The notes below the pieces were generated by a model that was not told where the DNA came from, ran no database searches, and saw nothing but the letters and a program-made list of their open reading frames with translations. The position numbers and the translations under genes are program-made. From BJGO01 sp964640655 (GTDB lineage: Bacteria; Bacteroidota; Bacteroidia; Chitinophagales; UBA10324), in contig CAZXFT010000007.1 of assembly GCA_964640655.1 (NCBI GenBank), forward strand, positions 77,426-141,425: 64,000 nt of DNA. Direction: 5' to 3'. How positions within the stretch are numbered: position 1 is the first letter of the stretch; every line of letters starts with the position of its first letter. This document shows, piece after piece, positions 27,831 to 36,901 of the stretch.

Positions 27831-29474
27831 ATGGCATCCACACCCAAACCTAAAAAGCAAAAAAGCGCAAACACTGTTTCAGCAGTTCGTAATGCATTTC
27901 CCCGGCAGGCAGAAATCATTTCTATAATCTTCTTTATGCTGTCGATCATCGGATTGTTGAATCACGAGCCCTGGCGCGATGAATTACAGGCATACCTGCT
28001 TGGTCGAGAAAGCCACTCCATCAGCGATCTTATAAACAATATCAAATATGAAGGCCATCCCCCTTTTTGGCACATCATCATGTTTATTCAATCACACATC
28101 GTGGATAGTTTACTAGTGATGCAAATTCTGCATACACTTATTGCTACGGCAACAGTTTATATCATCAATAAATACTTTTATATCGAATACCGTTTTAAAA
28201 TATTACTCTCTTTCAGCTACTTCTTCTTTTACGAATATAATCTTGTAGTACGCAGTTACGGATTAGGCATCATGCTTTTCTTTACCTGCATTGCACTTTA
28301 CACTCAACTTATTGCTAAGTCAAAAAATGAACATTTAAAACTGTGGCCTTATTTGCTGATAGGTGTACTTTTCATTTTGTTGAGCAACACCAGCGTCATG
28401 GGTCTTGTAATGTCAGCATCGTTTATGGCATTGTTATTCGGAGATTATATTATAGCCTATCAGCAAAAATTATTATCACATGTCAGAATTCGTGGAGGCG
28501 CCTTATTGCTTTTGTTTTTTATTATAGCATGTGGCATAGGCATTTACTTCATTAAAAGTGAACCCGATAATTCATATCCGGTTACTTACAATAAAGAATT
28601 TTCTTTTAGTGCTGTAAAATTTGCTGTATCAAAAATTTTTACCAATTATTTCACACTACTACCTACTGATAGCCATATCTATTGGAATAAACACATACTT
28701 GATCAAAAAGAACTGAGTACAGCATTCTTTTTGGGACTGATAACGCTGCTATTATTTTCCCTTTATTTTTTAAAGAACTCCAGAGTAGCCTTGTTTTATT
28801 TGAGTGGTACCATAGCAACGCTTGCATTTATTTTCTTCACCAACATGCGACCCTTTCGTTACTCAGGTCATTTGTTTGTATTTATGATTGCGGCATATGC
28901 ATTAGCTGAATTTTATAAAGACGAAAAACAATTATTTCGCTTCAACTTACCCCAATTCATCTTGCCGATGACACGCATTTCATTTATCGTAGTATTAGTG
29001 TGTAGTTTTTACTCTGCAAGCGTTGCTTACTACAAAGATCTAAAATATCCTTTTTCGAATTTTACAAAAGCCGGTGAATATATACTGCAAAACAATTTAG
29101 ATCGATTTGCCATTATGGGTAGCAGCGATTTTATCATATCTCCAATTACGTACTACACTCACAAGCCTATACATCTTCCTGAATCTAAACGCGACCAACT
29201 ATTTATGATTTGGGACGGAGCCCGTAGAAATCAAATTGATTTTAACGACATCATTGCGGAATTGAATAGTCAGGTTAAGATACACGACACTGTAGTGCTC
29301 ATATTAAGTACACCACTCACCTATATTGGTCCAGATCAAAAAACTTATGCATTTCAGGAAGACAATATTACGGGCACCTCTATACACATGAAATTCTTTC
29401 ACAATATAGATGCATTAAATGTTGTAAATGATGAACGCTACTATTTCTACCTGGCCAATCGCATTAAACCTTGA
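27831..29474 (+). CDS. Multi-pass membrane protein, GT-C glycosyltransferase-like
   Basis: The 547-aa protein has about ten or more predicted membrane helices. Right after the first helix come the acidic EPWRDE motif (residues 46-51) and GHPPFW (75-80), as in PMT/ArnT-type GT-C glycosyltransferases, where the first periplasmic-loop Asp is catalytic. The polar C-terminal ~130 residues, after the last helix, would be extracytoplasmic. By analogy it would transfer a sugar from a lipid-linked donor to an envelope acceptor, but neither substrate can be inferred. The basic N-terminus (KPKKQKS) is probably cytoplasmic. An FN3-domain secreted protein is encoded just downstream. Confidence 0.7.
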   Translation: MASTPKPKKQKSANTVSAVRNAFPRQAEIISIIFFMLSIIGLLNHEPWRDELQAYLLGRESHSISDLINNIKYEGHPPFWHIIMFIQSHIVDSLLVMQILHTLIATATVYIINKYFYIEYRFKILLSFSYFFFYEYNLVVRSYGLGIMLFFTCIALYTQLIAKSKNEHLKLWPYLLIGVLFILLSNTSVMGLVMSASFMALLFGDYIIAYQQKLLSHVRIRGGALLLLFFIIACGIGIYFIKSEPDNSYPVTYNKEFSFSAVKFAVSKIFTNYFTLLPTDSHIYWNKHILDQKELSTAFFLGLITLLLFSLYFLKNSRVALFYLSGTIATLAFIFFTNMRPFRYSGHLFVFMIAAYALAEFYKDEKQLFRFNLPQFILPMTRISFIVVLVCSFYSASVAYYKDLKYPFSNFTKAGEYILQNNLDRFAIMGSSDFIISPITYYTHKPIHLPESKRDQLFMIWDGARRNQIDFNDIIAELNSQVKIHDTVVLILSTPLTYIGPDQKTYAFQEDNITGTSIHMKFFHNIDALNVVNDERYYFYLANRIKP

Positions 29475-29546
29475 TTAAAAAAGTACCTGTTGGTGTAACA
29501 AAAAAAGAAATTAAGACTATAAGCTATCCGCTAAACACCATAGCTT

Positions 29547-30476
29547 ATGAAACACCTAACGTGGCTGATATTGTTATTGGCTATTTCTACAAATTCACAA
29601 TCTAGCACTATAAAGGGGCCTGCACCTACACAACTAAGCGTTCAGGTAATTAATAGCAACAGTGTAAAATTTTCGTGGCAGGGCAATCTGCGTGATTATA
29701 TGTATAATCTGCGCTATAGAGTTAAAGGCAGCACACAATGGGTTTATTACAGCATCGAAGCACCAACAACCGTGCGAAGGGTGTTTAACCTTATTCCGGC
29801 AACATGGTACGAATGGCAAGTACAAGCAGCATATAGTTTGAACAAACGAGACACAACCTCATTTGTTAAAGGAGCTGAGTTTGTAACCGGAATTGATTGT
29901 CACACTCCTGAATACCTTCAGGCTAATATCCTGGATGCAAACAAAGCCGTCTTCCGCTGGGAGATGGTCAGCGCAGATGCAGTTTACACGTTTCGCATTC
30001 GCGAGTGGGAAAGCGAAAACTGGCGCAGTTATCAAACTTCGTCAAACAACCTGTTACTGACTGATCTTGCTGCAGGTAAAACCTATCAGTGGGATGTATC
30101 AGTTCTGTGTAACGAAAAACTTAAATTAGAATCAGCAAAATCTGAGATGATTTCTTTAAACACGCCAGTTCTTCAGAATTCAGATGCCAGCTGGCAAAGT
30201 CCTTACATACTCTATGAAAACCTGAGCTACCTGGACAGCGATCACATAGATTACATAACTTTCAGAGAAAATCAGCTGGCTGCTTCTAAAATAAAAAACG
30301 CTTCATTGATAAATGTTATTGGTGAACGATTAATGACTTTACCCATTTATTACAAGAACAACAGCGGTGAAATAGCTTTTGACCTCAGCGGAGATATACC
30401 TCCGGGTGTTTACACCGTAGAGTTTTTAAATAGTGGCGAAAAGGTAAGTAAGTCGGTTGTTATCTCCTCAAGATAA
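29547..30476 (+). CDS. Secreted fibronectin type III protein with degenerate T9SS-like C-terminus
   Basis: The 309-aa product has a signal peptide (MKHLTWLILLLAISTNSQS) and two FN3-like domains (about 25-115 and 118-205), visible from VKFSWQG ... WYEWQVQAAY and FRWEMV ... TYQWDVSVLC. The C-terminal ~75 residues end in IPPGVYTVEFLNSGEKVSKSVVI, resembling T9SS type-A sorting domains (GxYxVxxxxxGxxxxxxxVI). The usual YPNP entry motif is missing, so T9SS export is uncertain. It follows the GT-C-like gene and is convergent, with no intervening base, with the WG-repeat gene. Confidence 0.65.
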   Translation: MKHLTWLILLLAISTNSQSSTIKGPAPTQLSVQVINSNSVKFSWQGNLRDYMYNLRYRVKGSTQWVYYSIEAPTTVRRVFNLIPATWYEWQVQAAYSLNKRDTTSFVKGAEFVTGIDCHTPEYLQANILDANKAVFRWEMVSADAVYTFRIREWESENWRSYQTSSNNLLLTDLAAGKTYQWDVSVLCNEKLKLESAKSEMISLNTPVLQNSDASWQSPYILYENLSYLDSDHIDYITFRENQLAASKIKNASLINVIGERLMTLPIYYKNNSGEIAFDLSGDIPPGVYTVEFLNSGEKVSKSVVISSR

Positions 30477-31535
30477 TTAAAACGACTCCCACCAGACTCT
30501 TTTGCCAAGCGTATTGATATACTCCCAATGGCCCTCTTTCTTAACAAATGCAAGTCCACGGAAAAAATCATATGCTTCATCGTATTCTGCTGGTATTACT
30601 AGGCTGCCCGATGTATTGATGAAACCATACTTGCCATTTAATTCAACTCTTGCATAACCATTATGAAAAGAGTAGCACTTCATAGTTTGAGGCTTAATAA
30701 CCCATTTACCAGCCTTATCTATGAATCCGTACTGACCGCCATCGGCTGTTAATGATTCAGAATCTCTGATAAAACAAGCTGCTAATCCTTCACTAAACGA
30801 TCGAACAGTATCGTACTGAGGTTTTATGACTACCTGAGCTCTAGTATCTATAAAGCCATATTTCCCATTATCAAGAAATGCAATTAATCCTTGCTCAACA
30901 TTACTCATATTGGCATGAGTTGTTTGCAGTTCAGGTATCAATCTGCAATTGGTATCAACAAATACTTCCTGATATGCTCCCATGCTTAGCACTTTTTGAA
31001 CTTTTAAAAAGCCTTCATTAAAGTAGATATTTTCATCCTCAAAGAATCCATAACTGCTTGGTAAGTTATATCTTAAGCCTTGTTTAGATATCAGGAAATA
31101 ATCAGCTGAACCAGTTTCAGCTACCATTGATCGATTGTTTGAAAAATTTGTAACATAACCTATAGTAGGTAGTCCAATATTTAATGTCTTTCCTTTCTTA
31201 TCTATGAAACCCCATTGCAATCCAATTTCCAGTTCAATAGTACCTACTGCGCAAACACCTTCGCTGAAACGCTTCACCGTGTCAAACTGTGGCTCAATAA
31301 TCATCTTGTTGTTAGGGTTTATGAAGCCATATTTTGTTCCTTGCTTCACTGCGGCAAGTCCTTCAAAATAATAGTGCGCATCATCATACATATAAGGTAC
31401 TGCCAATTCTCCTTTAATGTTTATGTATCCATACTTGCCATCTTTAACAACTGGGAACAATTGAGTTTCAGATTTATCCTGTGCCGAGAGCAATGAATAA
31501 CTCATTAACAGTAAGGCAATAGATAGTTGTTTCAT
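30477..31535 (-). CDS. Secreted WG-repeat protein
   Basis: The 352-aa protein begins with a signal peptide (MKQLSIALLLMSYSLLSAQ). It is built of about seven WG beta-repeats of the form YGFIDxxGxxVIxPxYDxxxxFxEGLAxV, for example around residues 35-70, 70-105, 225-260 and 270-350. WG-repeat (KWG leptospira) proteins are common, poorly understood envelope or secreted beta-rich proteins; a binding or scaffolding role is usual speculation. No enzymatic motif or T9SS sorting domain is seen. Its stop abuts that of the FN3-protein gene. Confidence 0.8.
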   Translation of the reverse strand: MKQLSIALLLMSYSLLSAQDKSETQLFPVVKDGKYGYINIKGELAVPYMYDDAHYYFEGLAAVKQGTKYGFINPNNKMIIEPQFDTVKRFSEGVCAVGTIELEIGLQWGFIDKKGKTLNIGLPTIGYVTNFSNNRSMVAETGSADYFLISKQGLRYNLPSSYGFFEDENIYFNEGFLKVQKVLSMGAYQEVFVDTNCRLIPELQTTHANMSNVEQGLIAFLDNGKYGFIDTRAQVVIKPQYDTVRSFSEGLAACFIRDSESLTADGGQYGFIDKAGKWVIKPQTMKCYSFHNGYARVELNGKYGFINTSGSLVIPAEYDEAYDFFRGLAFVKKEGHWEYINTLGKRVWWESF

Positions 31536-31660
31536 CGGTTATTGTATTTTGAAGTGTAAAGTTAAGGCAGCGCACGTTTCAAATAAAGTGCCGCATTCAA
31601 AATAGCAGACAAACTCATTCAAGTTTTACTACACAGTCTTCATTTTTTCTTTTTCAATTC

Positions 31661-33274
31661 TTAAAATCTTGGAGCATAAACCTGCTTTGACTTAGGATAT
31701 TTCACACTAAAGGCAAAACGCAGCTTCTTTTCCTCCTGAGGTTTCAATTCTAATTTCCACGTCAGTTTTCCGGTTTCAGGAATATAGTCCGCTCCACCCT
31801 GTTCCACCAGTTCAACCGTTATTTCGCTGTTTGCCGATACCGGTATCTGATCATACATCATCACTGTAAGCATTTCATTTTTCAAATTTCTCGCACTTAT
31901 ATCGTACGAAACCGAGCGCTTATAATTATCCCCTATCAATTTCTTTTTATCATAGTCCTTCACTTTGATTCGCTTCACAACGATCTTCTTATCGCGGCCT
32001 AGCGAAATTTTTAATGTATCTTCTGTACTGTTTGCATCAATACTTGTTTGACCTACGTATACTCCTTCAAAAAACACATTTGCTACGCCGGTTAGTAAAT
32101 TCAACTCCGACCACTCTGTAATGCGCGCCAACAGAAACACGTCCTGATCCGACTTCGGAATACAGTAATATTCATAATCCGTTTTAATATCACTCTCACT
32201 CAGTATCACTATTTGCGGCTTACCCCCTGTCGGTATCGATTGAGCTATATCCACAGCAAACACCACTGCCAATTGATTTTGCTGCACACTCGTATAGTCC
32301 GCAGTGGTCTTATTCTTCTTGCCAGAATAATCATCCTGATATGCCCCTGCCGTAACCGGTTTAGAAGAAATAACCACACTCTCCAGTTTATCTCCATACT
32401 GAGCATTACCATAAAAATAATTCAGATACCACGGCTGCCACACAGGCCCGTTTGCCGATAAAGTAGGGTTGCCTGTGCTCACATTAATTTTAATCTTGTC
32501 CCAGTTATAACCCGTGTTCTGCCACACCGAAGCCTTATAGGTCAGCTTCACCGGCTTACTCACCCCTTCCCCTCTGATATCATATGTCGGCGTCCAGCCC
32601 GCATCTGCAGTATAATAGGTCATCGTAAACTGAACCGGCTGCGCCGTCTTGCTCTGCACCTGCGCTATAACCTCTGCAAAATACTTCTGTGACTGTTGAT
32701 TCTTCTCGTTCAGCTGATTCGTAACATCCGTTTGCTGCTTCACTAACTTCACCTGCTTATTAGCTATCTCCAGGAGCTCCTCCTTAATTTTCGTCATCTT
32801 GTCTGCATACATATCATACATCTTGGCCAGTGTCTCCACACTTACACCCGTGTTTGCACCGCCTATTTCAATATTCTTCGTCAGCAAATCACTCATTCCA
32901 TTTAAGACTGCCTTGCGGTTATCCAGCTTTGCCAATCGCTGCTTGATATTCTCCAGACTATCCTGCAGTCGCTTCGCCTCCTCCAGTTCCTTCTTGGGGG
33001 TTAGATAATTCGTTTGAGAAGTAACAGAGAGTATAACAATATCACTATTGCACGACAACTGCAAACTCTGTGCTTGCAGAGACAAGGGCAGATTTCTGAT
33101 CACCACCTCCGAAGTTCCCTCCGGCAGGTTCACCTTCGCTCTCGATGTAATCTGCGCTCCTTGCAGATACACTGTCACCGCAATAATGTCAGCGTCTGTT
33201 TCATTGGGTTTCTGTGCCGTTGAGGTAAAAGTGATTATCAGTAGAATAAGGATCGATGAAATGATTCGGATCAT
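31661..33274 (-). CDS. MuiA-family protein (DUF4140/DUF4139)
   Basis: The 537-aa protein has a signal peptide (MIRIISSILILLIITFTSTAQ), an N-terminal DUF4140 region with VYLQGAQITSRAKVNLPEG, a coiled-coil segment (about 95-205, EEAKRLQDSLENIKQRLAKL and on), and a C-terminal DUF4139 beta-domain starting near FTMTYYTADAGWTPTYDIR. This is the architecture of the so-called mucoidy inhibitor MuiA family, whose biochemical role is not established. Base composition differs within the gene: the 5' part (about 32400-33200) is clearly richer in G and C than the 3' part. It is followed downstream by the WG-repeat gene at a gap of about 125 bases. Confidence 0.85.
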   Translation of the reverse strand: MIRIISSILILLIITFTSTAQKPNETDADIIAVTVYLQGAQITSRAKVNLPEGTSEVVIRNLPLSLQAQSLQLSCNSDIVILSVTSQTNYLTPKKELEEAKRLQDSLENIKQRLAKLDNRKAVLNGMSDLLTKNIEIGGANTGVSVETLAKMYDMYADKMTKIKEELLEIANKQVKLVKQQTDVTNQLNEKNQQSQKYFAEVIAQVQSKTAQPVQFTMTYYTADAGWTPTYDIRGEGVSKPVKLTYKASVWQNTGYNWDKIKINVSTGNPTLSANGPVWQPWYLNYFYGNAQYGDKLESVVISSKPVTAGAYQDDYSGKKNKTTADYTSVQQNQLAVVFAVDIAQSIPTGGKPQIVILSESDIKTDYEYYCIPKSDQDVFLLARITEWSELNLLTGVANVFFEGVYVGQTSIDANSTEDTLKISLGRDKKIVVKRIKVKDYDKKKLIGDNYKRSVSYDISARNLKNEMLTVMMYDQIPVSANSEITVELVEQGGADYIPETGKLTWKLELKPQEEKKLRFAFSVKYPKSKQVYAPRF

Positions 33275-33384
33275 AAAATGAAGTTTTATTAAAAGATATT
33301 ACTTGGATGCCAACCCATGACGTATTACATAAATGGCGGTTCGAATTTAAGGGAATGAAGTTCAAATATCGGTGCTCGAACTAT

Positions 33385-33867
33385 TTATTGTTTAGCAGTT
33401 AGTTTTTTTAGAAGCGAAATTTGACCGAGATGATAATAAGCATGTTCTATTATGGCTTCAATATTCCTTTGATATGTTCCATACTTTTCCTTGATAAAAA
33501 TCTCATCAAGATTTTCCTCTGGCATTTGCTCTATATGTAAGGCTATTCGTTCAGCGTTTTGCAACAGTTTTCCAACTAATTGCTGCCATGATTCTTCATT
33601 AACCGAAGGTATATATTCAAAACTGAGCGAGTCCTTTATTTCAAGTTTCCTCTCTTCAAGTGCCTGCAGTACACCCTCAAGATAATAATTGACATGGAAG
33701 GTAAGGGCTTCAATAGCGTTGAGATTATGGAATCGAATACCTGCCTGCTGATAAGAAATAGAATGCAGCATCAGTTTATAATTGGTGTTTGCAATCCAAA
33801 GGTCACCCAGAAACAACTCTCTGATGCGCTTCGCTAATTCTTTTCTTCTATGGTTTGTACTTATCAT
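33385..33867 (-). CDS. DinB-like four-helix-bundle protein
   Basis: The 160-aa, all-helical protein resembles the DinB/YfiT superfamily: a His in FHVNYY near the middle and HAYYHLGQI near the C-terminus supply the usual metal-ligand histidines. Such proteins are often thiol-dependent transferases or damage-inducible proteins of unknown reaction. No signal peptide is present. It starts the run of small soluble proteins on the minus strand. Confidence 0.7.
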   Translation of the reverse strand: MISTNHRRKELAKRIRELFLGDLWIANTNYKLMLHSISYQQAGIRFHNLNAIEALTFHVNYYLEGVLQALEERKLEIKDSLSFEYIPSVNEESWQQLVGKLLQNAERIALHIEQMPEENLDEIFIKEKYGTYQRNIEAIIEHAYYHLGQISLLKKLTAKQ

Positions 33868-33910
33868 GTCTTATTTACTTCATACTTAAATTTAGTCAAC
33901 TATATTCCAC

Positions 33911-34303
33911 TCATTTAATCCTCTCCAGCCTTCCCTTGCGTTTGACTATATTTTTATAGTCCCATTGTATCTCCTTCGCCTTTTTCAACCAACGCTTTAA
34001 GTCCTTTTCCTTTATTTCCGCTGCTGACCTATACCGCACCGAGGCATCCTTAAATTTTCCAGTACCCGGCTTTAATGTCTCCTCCTCAAACGACCCCCCA
34101 CTCCAAAACATCAACCGTACTCCATCCTTCAGTTTATCATATCCCACTATCGGGTTACCTTCAATAAACCACACAGGGTGCCTGTGCCATATCTTGCTCT
34201 CTGCTCCTTTGAGGGCTGCATCTATAGTCGTGGCCAGCACGTCACAAATTAACTTGTCTTCTGATGATAATGCTTCGTTATATGTTTGTATATCAGGGTT
34301 CAT
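33911..34303 (-). CDS. DUF1801-domain protein
   Basis: The 130-aa protein matches the DUF1801/YdhG-like fold: IWHRHPVWFIEGNPIVGYDKLKDGVRLMFWSGGSF, then a C-terminal helix LKRWLKKAKEIQWDYKNI. Members are small cytoplasmic proteins of unknown function. Two further DUF1801-type genes occur within 3 kb on the same strand. Confidence 0.75.
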   Translation of the reverse strand: MNPDIQTYNEALSSEDKLICDVLATTIDAALKGAESKIWHRHPVWFIEGNPIVGYDKLKDGVRLMFWSGGSFEEETLKPGTGKFKDASVRYRSAAEIKEKDLKRWLKKAKEIQWDYKNIVKRKGRLERIK

Positions 34304-34396
34304 TCATATAATTTTTATCTATTATCAAAATGTGCATCGCTTGGTGCAAAGTCCATAAATGCATACCGCTAATATCAAAACTAATCAACGCAACTT

Positions 34397-35254
34397 TTAC
34401 CATCCGGTCAGCAATAAATTACGTGCGGCCCTCTCGCTGCATTTCTGATACCGGGCATAAGCCAGCGCCGCGCGGCTTCTTATTTGTTCATTCGTTTCAC
34501 CTAACACATAACCACTCAATGCATCATGCAGCGTATAAGCTTCCGGTGCCATCAGTCCGCTGCTCCACACAAGAGGGTTTACCAGCGCGTCTTTCAGCGG
34601 CATAGAAAAGTAGTGCTTGCTGTAACATGCGAGTATCACAACATCTCGTTTTCTATGATCTGTATTTAAATAGCTGTCGTTAAGTTCAAAATCCATCAAC
34701 CCGTCATGACCTATATATGCCAGCATCTGAGAATAGGCGTTAATACCTACTACTCTTTGCTCTATCATCAAAGTATCGTTGAGCTTACCACAGGAACTGT
34801 TCAGGAAATCAACAGTACATGCCTTGATATGCTTTCCATTATAGGCATCAGCAACCAGATAATAATTTAACGCGCGATGCCGGAAAACCAATCGCTCCAT
34901 TTTCGTCGAATCTATCTTTTGCATGCGAATTAGCTTCCATTCACTGCTGTTCTTGAAATAAGTCTTAATACCAAATGCACAACCCCAGTATAAATTATTA
35001 TTAGGGTCTTGCCCGTTACCAATCTTTGAAGGTACAGGTACTATCCCCTGATATCGATTATCGCATAATGCCACAAACACATGAATAGTTTTAATTGAAC
35101 TATCCATCTGATAAACATCTGCTGATGCAACAAACTCACCTGGCAATTCATCATCGAGCGTTGAAGCAGGCTGAGCGTCGCAACAGCAAAAAGAAAAAAT
35201 GATAATAAATCTTGTAGCATAGTTCCATTGCTCATTCCATACTTGTGTCACCAT
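34397..35254 (-). CDS. Unassigned 285-aa protein with a possible clan-CD (caspase/gingipain-like) His-Cys dyad
   Basis: The N-terminus has a hydrophobic segment (RFIIIFSFCCC) that may be an export or lipoprotein signal, but the start is poorly defined. Conserved-looking blocks are FVALCDNRYQGIVPVP, IGNGQDPNNNLYWG and a C-terminal helix RAALAYARYQKCSERAARNLL. In the middle, MLAYIGHDGLMD (His183) is followed 27 residues later by VVILACYSKHYFSMPL (Cys210). A hydrophobic strand ending in GH, then a hydrophobic strand ending in ACxS, is the layout of clan-CD cysteine peptidases such as caspases and gingipains, including FSMP after the Cys. This is inference from motif spacing only; the protein could be an inactive relative or unrelated. 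Confidence 0.55.
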   Translation of the reverse strand: MVTQVWNEQWNYATRFIIIFSFCCCDAQPASTLDDELPGEFVASADVYQMDSSIKTIHVFVALCDNRYQGIVPVPSKIGNGQDPNNNLYWGCAFGIKTYFKNSSEWKLIRMQKIDSTKMERLVFRHRALNYYLVADAYNGKHIKACTVDFLNSSCGKLNDTLMIEQRVVGINAYSQMLAYIGHDGLMDFELNDSYLNTDHRKRDVVILACYSKHYFSMPLKDALVNPLVWSSGLMAPEAYTLHDALSGYVLGETNEQIRSRAALAYARYQKCSERAARNLLLTGW

Positions 35255-35366
35255 AGATGTAGCTCATTGATTAATTGAATGTGAGCCTAACGTAAAGCTT
35301 GACTCAAATCGTTTACGTCTTGAAAAAATCTTCACCAGGATGTTGAATTCAGCCGCTTCTACACAT

Positions 35367-35795
35367 TCATCTCCTCTCGCTAAAACTCATCATCCAGTTA
35401 ATTCCGAACTTATCTGTCAACATTCCGAAGTAATCACCCCAAAAGGTATTATTCATCGGCATGGTAATCATTCCACCTTCCGATAAAGCCTGAAAGATTC
35501 GGTCCGCCTCTTCTTTACTGTCGGCATTAACCGAAACAGAGAAATTGGTTCCCAAAACAAATGATGAAGCCCATTCGCTGCCTACATCAGATCCCATAAT
35601 TGTAGAAGCCCCTATGGGTAATCCAACGTGCATAATTTTCTGATGATCTGCTTCGGGCAGCTTCTTCACTTCTTCTTCGGGCATCTCTGCAAAACGACCG
35701 AAATAACTATACTCCCCTCCGAATATGCTTTTGTAAAAGTTGAATGCCTCTTCGCAGTTTCCGTTGAAGTTTAAGTAAATGTTTGTTGTTGCCAT
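35367..35795 (-). CDS. VOC-superfamily protein (PhnB-like)
   Basis: The 142-aa cytoplasmic protein matches the PhnB/glyoxalase-like VOC family: N-terminal IYLNFNGNCEEAFNFYKSIFGGE, central GASTIMGSDV, and C-terminal TFWGDYFGMLTDKFGINWMM. Family members bind a metal with His/Glu ligands and have varied or unknown activities. It is the first of the VOC-SRPBCC-YdeI-DUF1801 cluster in map order, 32 bases from the SRPBCC gene. Confidence 0.85.
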   Translation of the reverse strand: MATTNIYLNFNGNCEEAFNFYKSIFGGEYSYFGRFAEMPEEEVKKLPEADHQKIMHVGLPIGASTIMGSDVGSEWASSFVLGTNFSVSVNADSKEEADRIFQALSEGGMITMPMNNTFWGDYFGMLTDKFGINWMMSFSERR

Positions 35796-35827
35796 GTTAA
35801 AGTTTTTTAATTTGTTGATGATATATT

Positions 35828-36292
35828 TTATGAATGACCCTCCGCCAATTCCTTCAAGCGCGTCAATGCATTCGGGTACTTCAACTCAAAGTATTCTTTA
35901 TACTCTTCTACTGTATCCAGGTCAACAGTTAGTGCAGTAACACCGTCTGTTTCCTGAAACGTATAATTCTCGCAACCGCCGGCCCATTTCTCCACTTCCT
36001 CACCGGTAGTAATTTCTTCTTCCCCTTTCAGAACTCCATAGTGCTTAATGGAAACAAAATTTGCTGCCTCATTTTCCTGTATCAGCGAAACCATTCCCGC
36101 TTTATTACCACTTTCATCTGTACCTACAAAATGTATTTTACTTCCCTTGTCCCAGTTGCCTTCATAGGTTGAAGTTGGGTTAAACTCCGCAGTCCAGTGT
36201 TCGTAAGTCTTCTTGTCTTTTATTCCCAGCATCAGTTCATAAACTTTCTGAGCCGGTGCTTTAATGCTTGTTTTAAATTGTGTTTTAATCAT
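35828..36292 (-). CDS. SRPBCC/AHSA1-like START-fold protein
   Basis: The 154-aa protein shows the SRPBCC pattern: IKTQFKTSIKAPAQKVYELM at the N-terminus, WTAEFNPTSTYEGNWDKGSKI, and a C-terminal long helix (EYFELKYPNALTRLKELAE) covering the cavity. These small helix-grip proteins bind hydrophobic ligands; none can be named here. It lies between the VOC and YdeI-like genes with gaps of about 30 bases, consistent with an operon. Confidence 0.82.
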   Translation of the reverse strand: MIKTQFKTSIKAPAQKVYELMLGIKDKKTYEHWTAEFNPTSTYEGNWDKGSKIHFVGTDESGNKAGMVSLIQENEAANFVSIKHYGVLKGEEEITTGEEVEKWAGGCENYTFQETDGVTALTVDLDTVEEYKEYFELKYPNALTRLKELAEGHS

Positions 36293-36322
36293 AATGTTTA
36301 ATATAGTTTATAGTGAGTGATG

Positions 36323-36883
36323 TTATCTATATTTATCGTTGAGTCCCTGGCCTTGTAAGATCATTGGTTTTATTTTAACAAGTCTTGCTTTTTGGGTGGC
36401 TTCCTGTTTCGCTTCGTTGAGGTAAAGTATATATTCTTTTTGTCTGCCCGGTGTCAGCTTGCTGAATGATGTTTTTAACTGCACATCATCTTTAATTGCT
36501 TGAGCTAACATCTCCGGTACAGCAACCGCTTTAAATTTTTCTGGCTTTATCTTCAGTCCTTTCTTTTCTACATCAATAGCTTCATTGATGTAGGCCAATA
36601 TTTTCTTTTCATCAATTTCTTTTGCCGAGGTGAATCGCCATCGTCGCAGCGACTTGGTTTTATTTTCCTGTGCATTGACCAATACCTTGCTCTTGTCTTT
36701 CAGAAATACACCATTAAAGAACCATAGTGCAAAATAATTCTTGAACCCTCCATAGCTCACCACATTATTACCATTATAAGTATAAACCTCCGCACCCCAC
36801 TTAATGGATTTTTCCAAGGATGCTTTGGAGATAATTTCTCTCAATATCTTAAGTTCTGCTTGCCATTCTTTATTCTGTTGCAT
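36323..36883 (-). CDS. YdeI/OmdA-family protein (DUF1801 plus OmdA domain)
   Basis: The 186-aa protein has an N-terminal DUF1801-type domain (IKWGAEVYTYNGNNVVSYGGFKNYFALWFFNG) and a C-terminal OmdA/YdeI helical domain (LAQAIKDDVQLKTSFSKLTPGRQKEYILYLNEAKQEATQKARL). E. coli YdeI is linked to resistance against polymyxin-like peptides via an outer-membrane protein, but the mechanism is unclear and may not apply here. It lies 18 bases from the downstream DUF1801 gene's stop in the cluster. Confidence 0.82.
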   Translation of the reverse strand: MQQNKEWQAELKILREIISKASLEKSIKWGAEVYTYNGNNVVSYGGFKNYFALWFFNGVFLKDKSKVLVNAQENKTKSLRRWRFTSAKEIDEKKILAYINEAIDVEKKGLKIKPEKFKAVAVPEMLAQAIKDDVQLKTSFSKLTPGRQKEYILYLNEAKQEATQKARLVKIKPMILQGQGLNDKYR

Positions 36884-36901
36884 ATATCAAAAGTGGTACA
36901 C

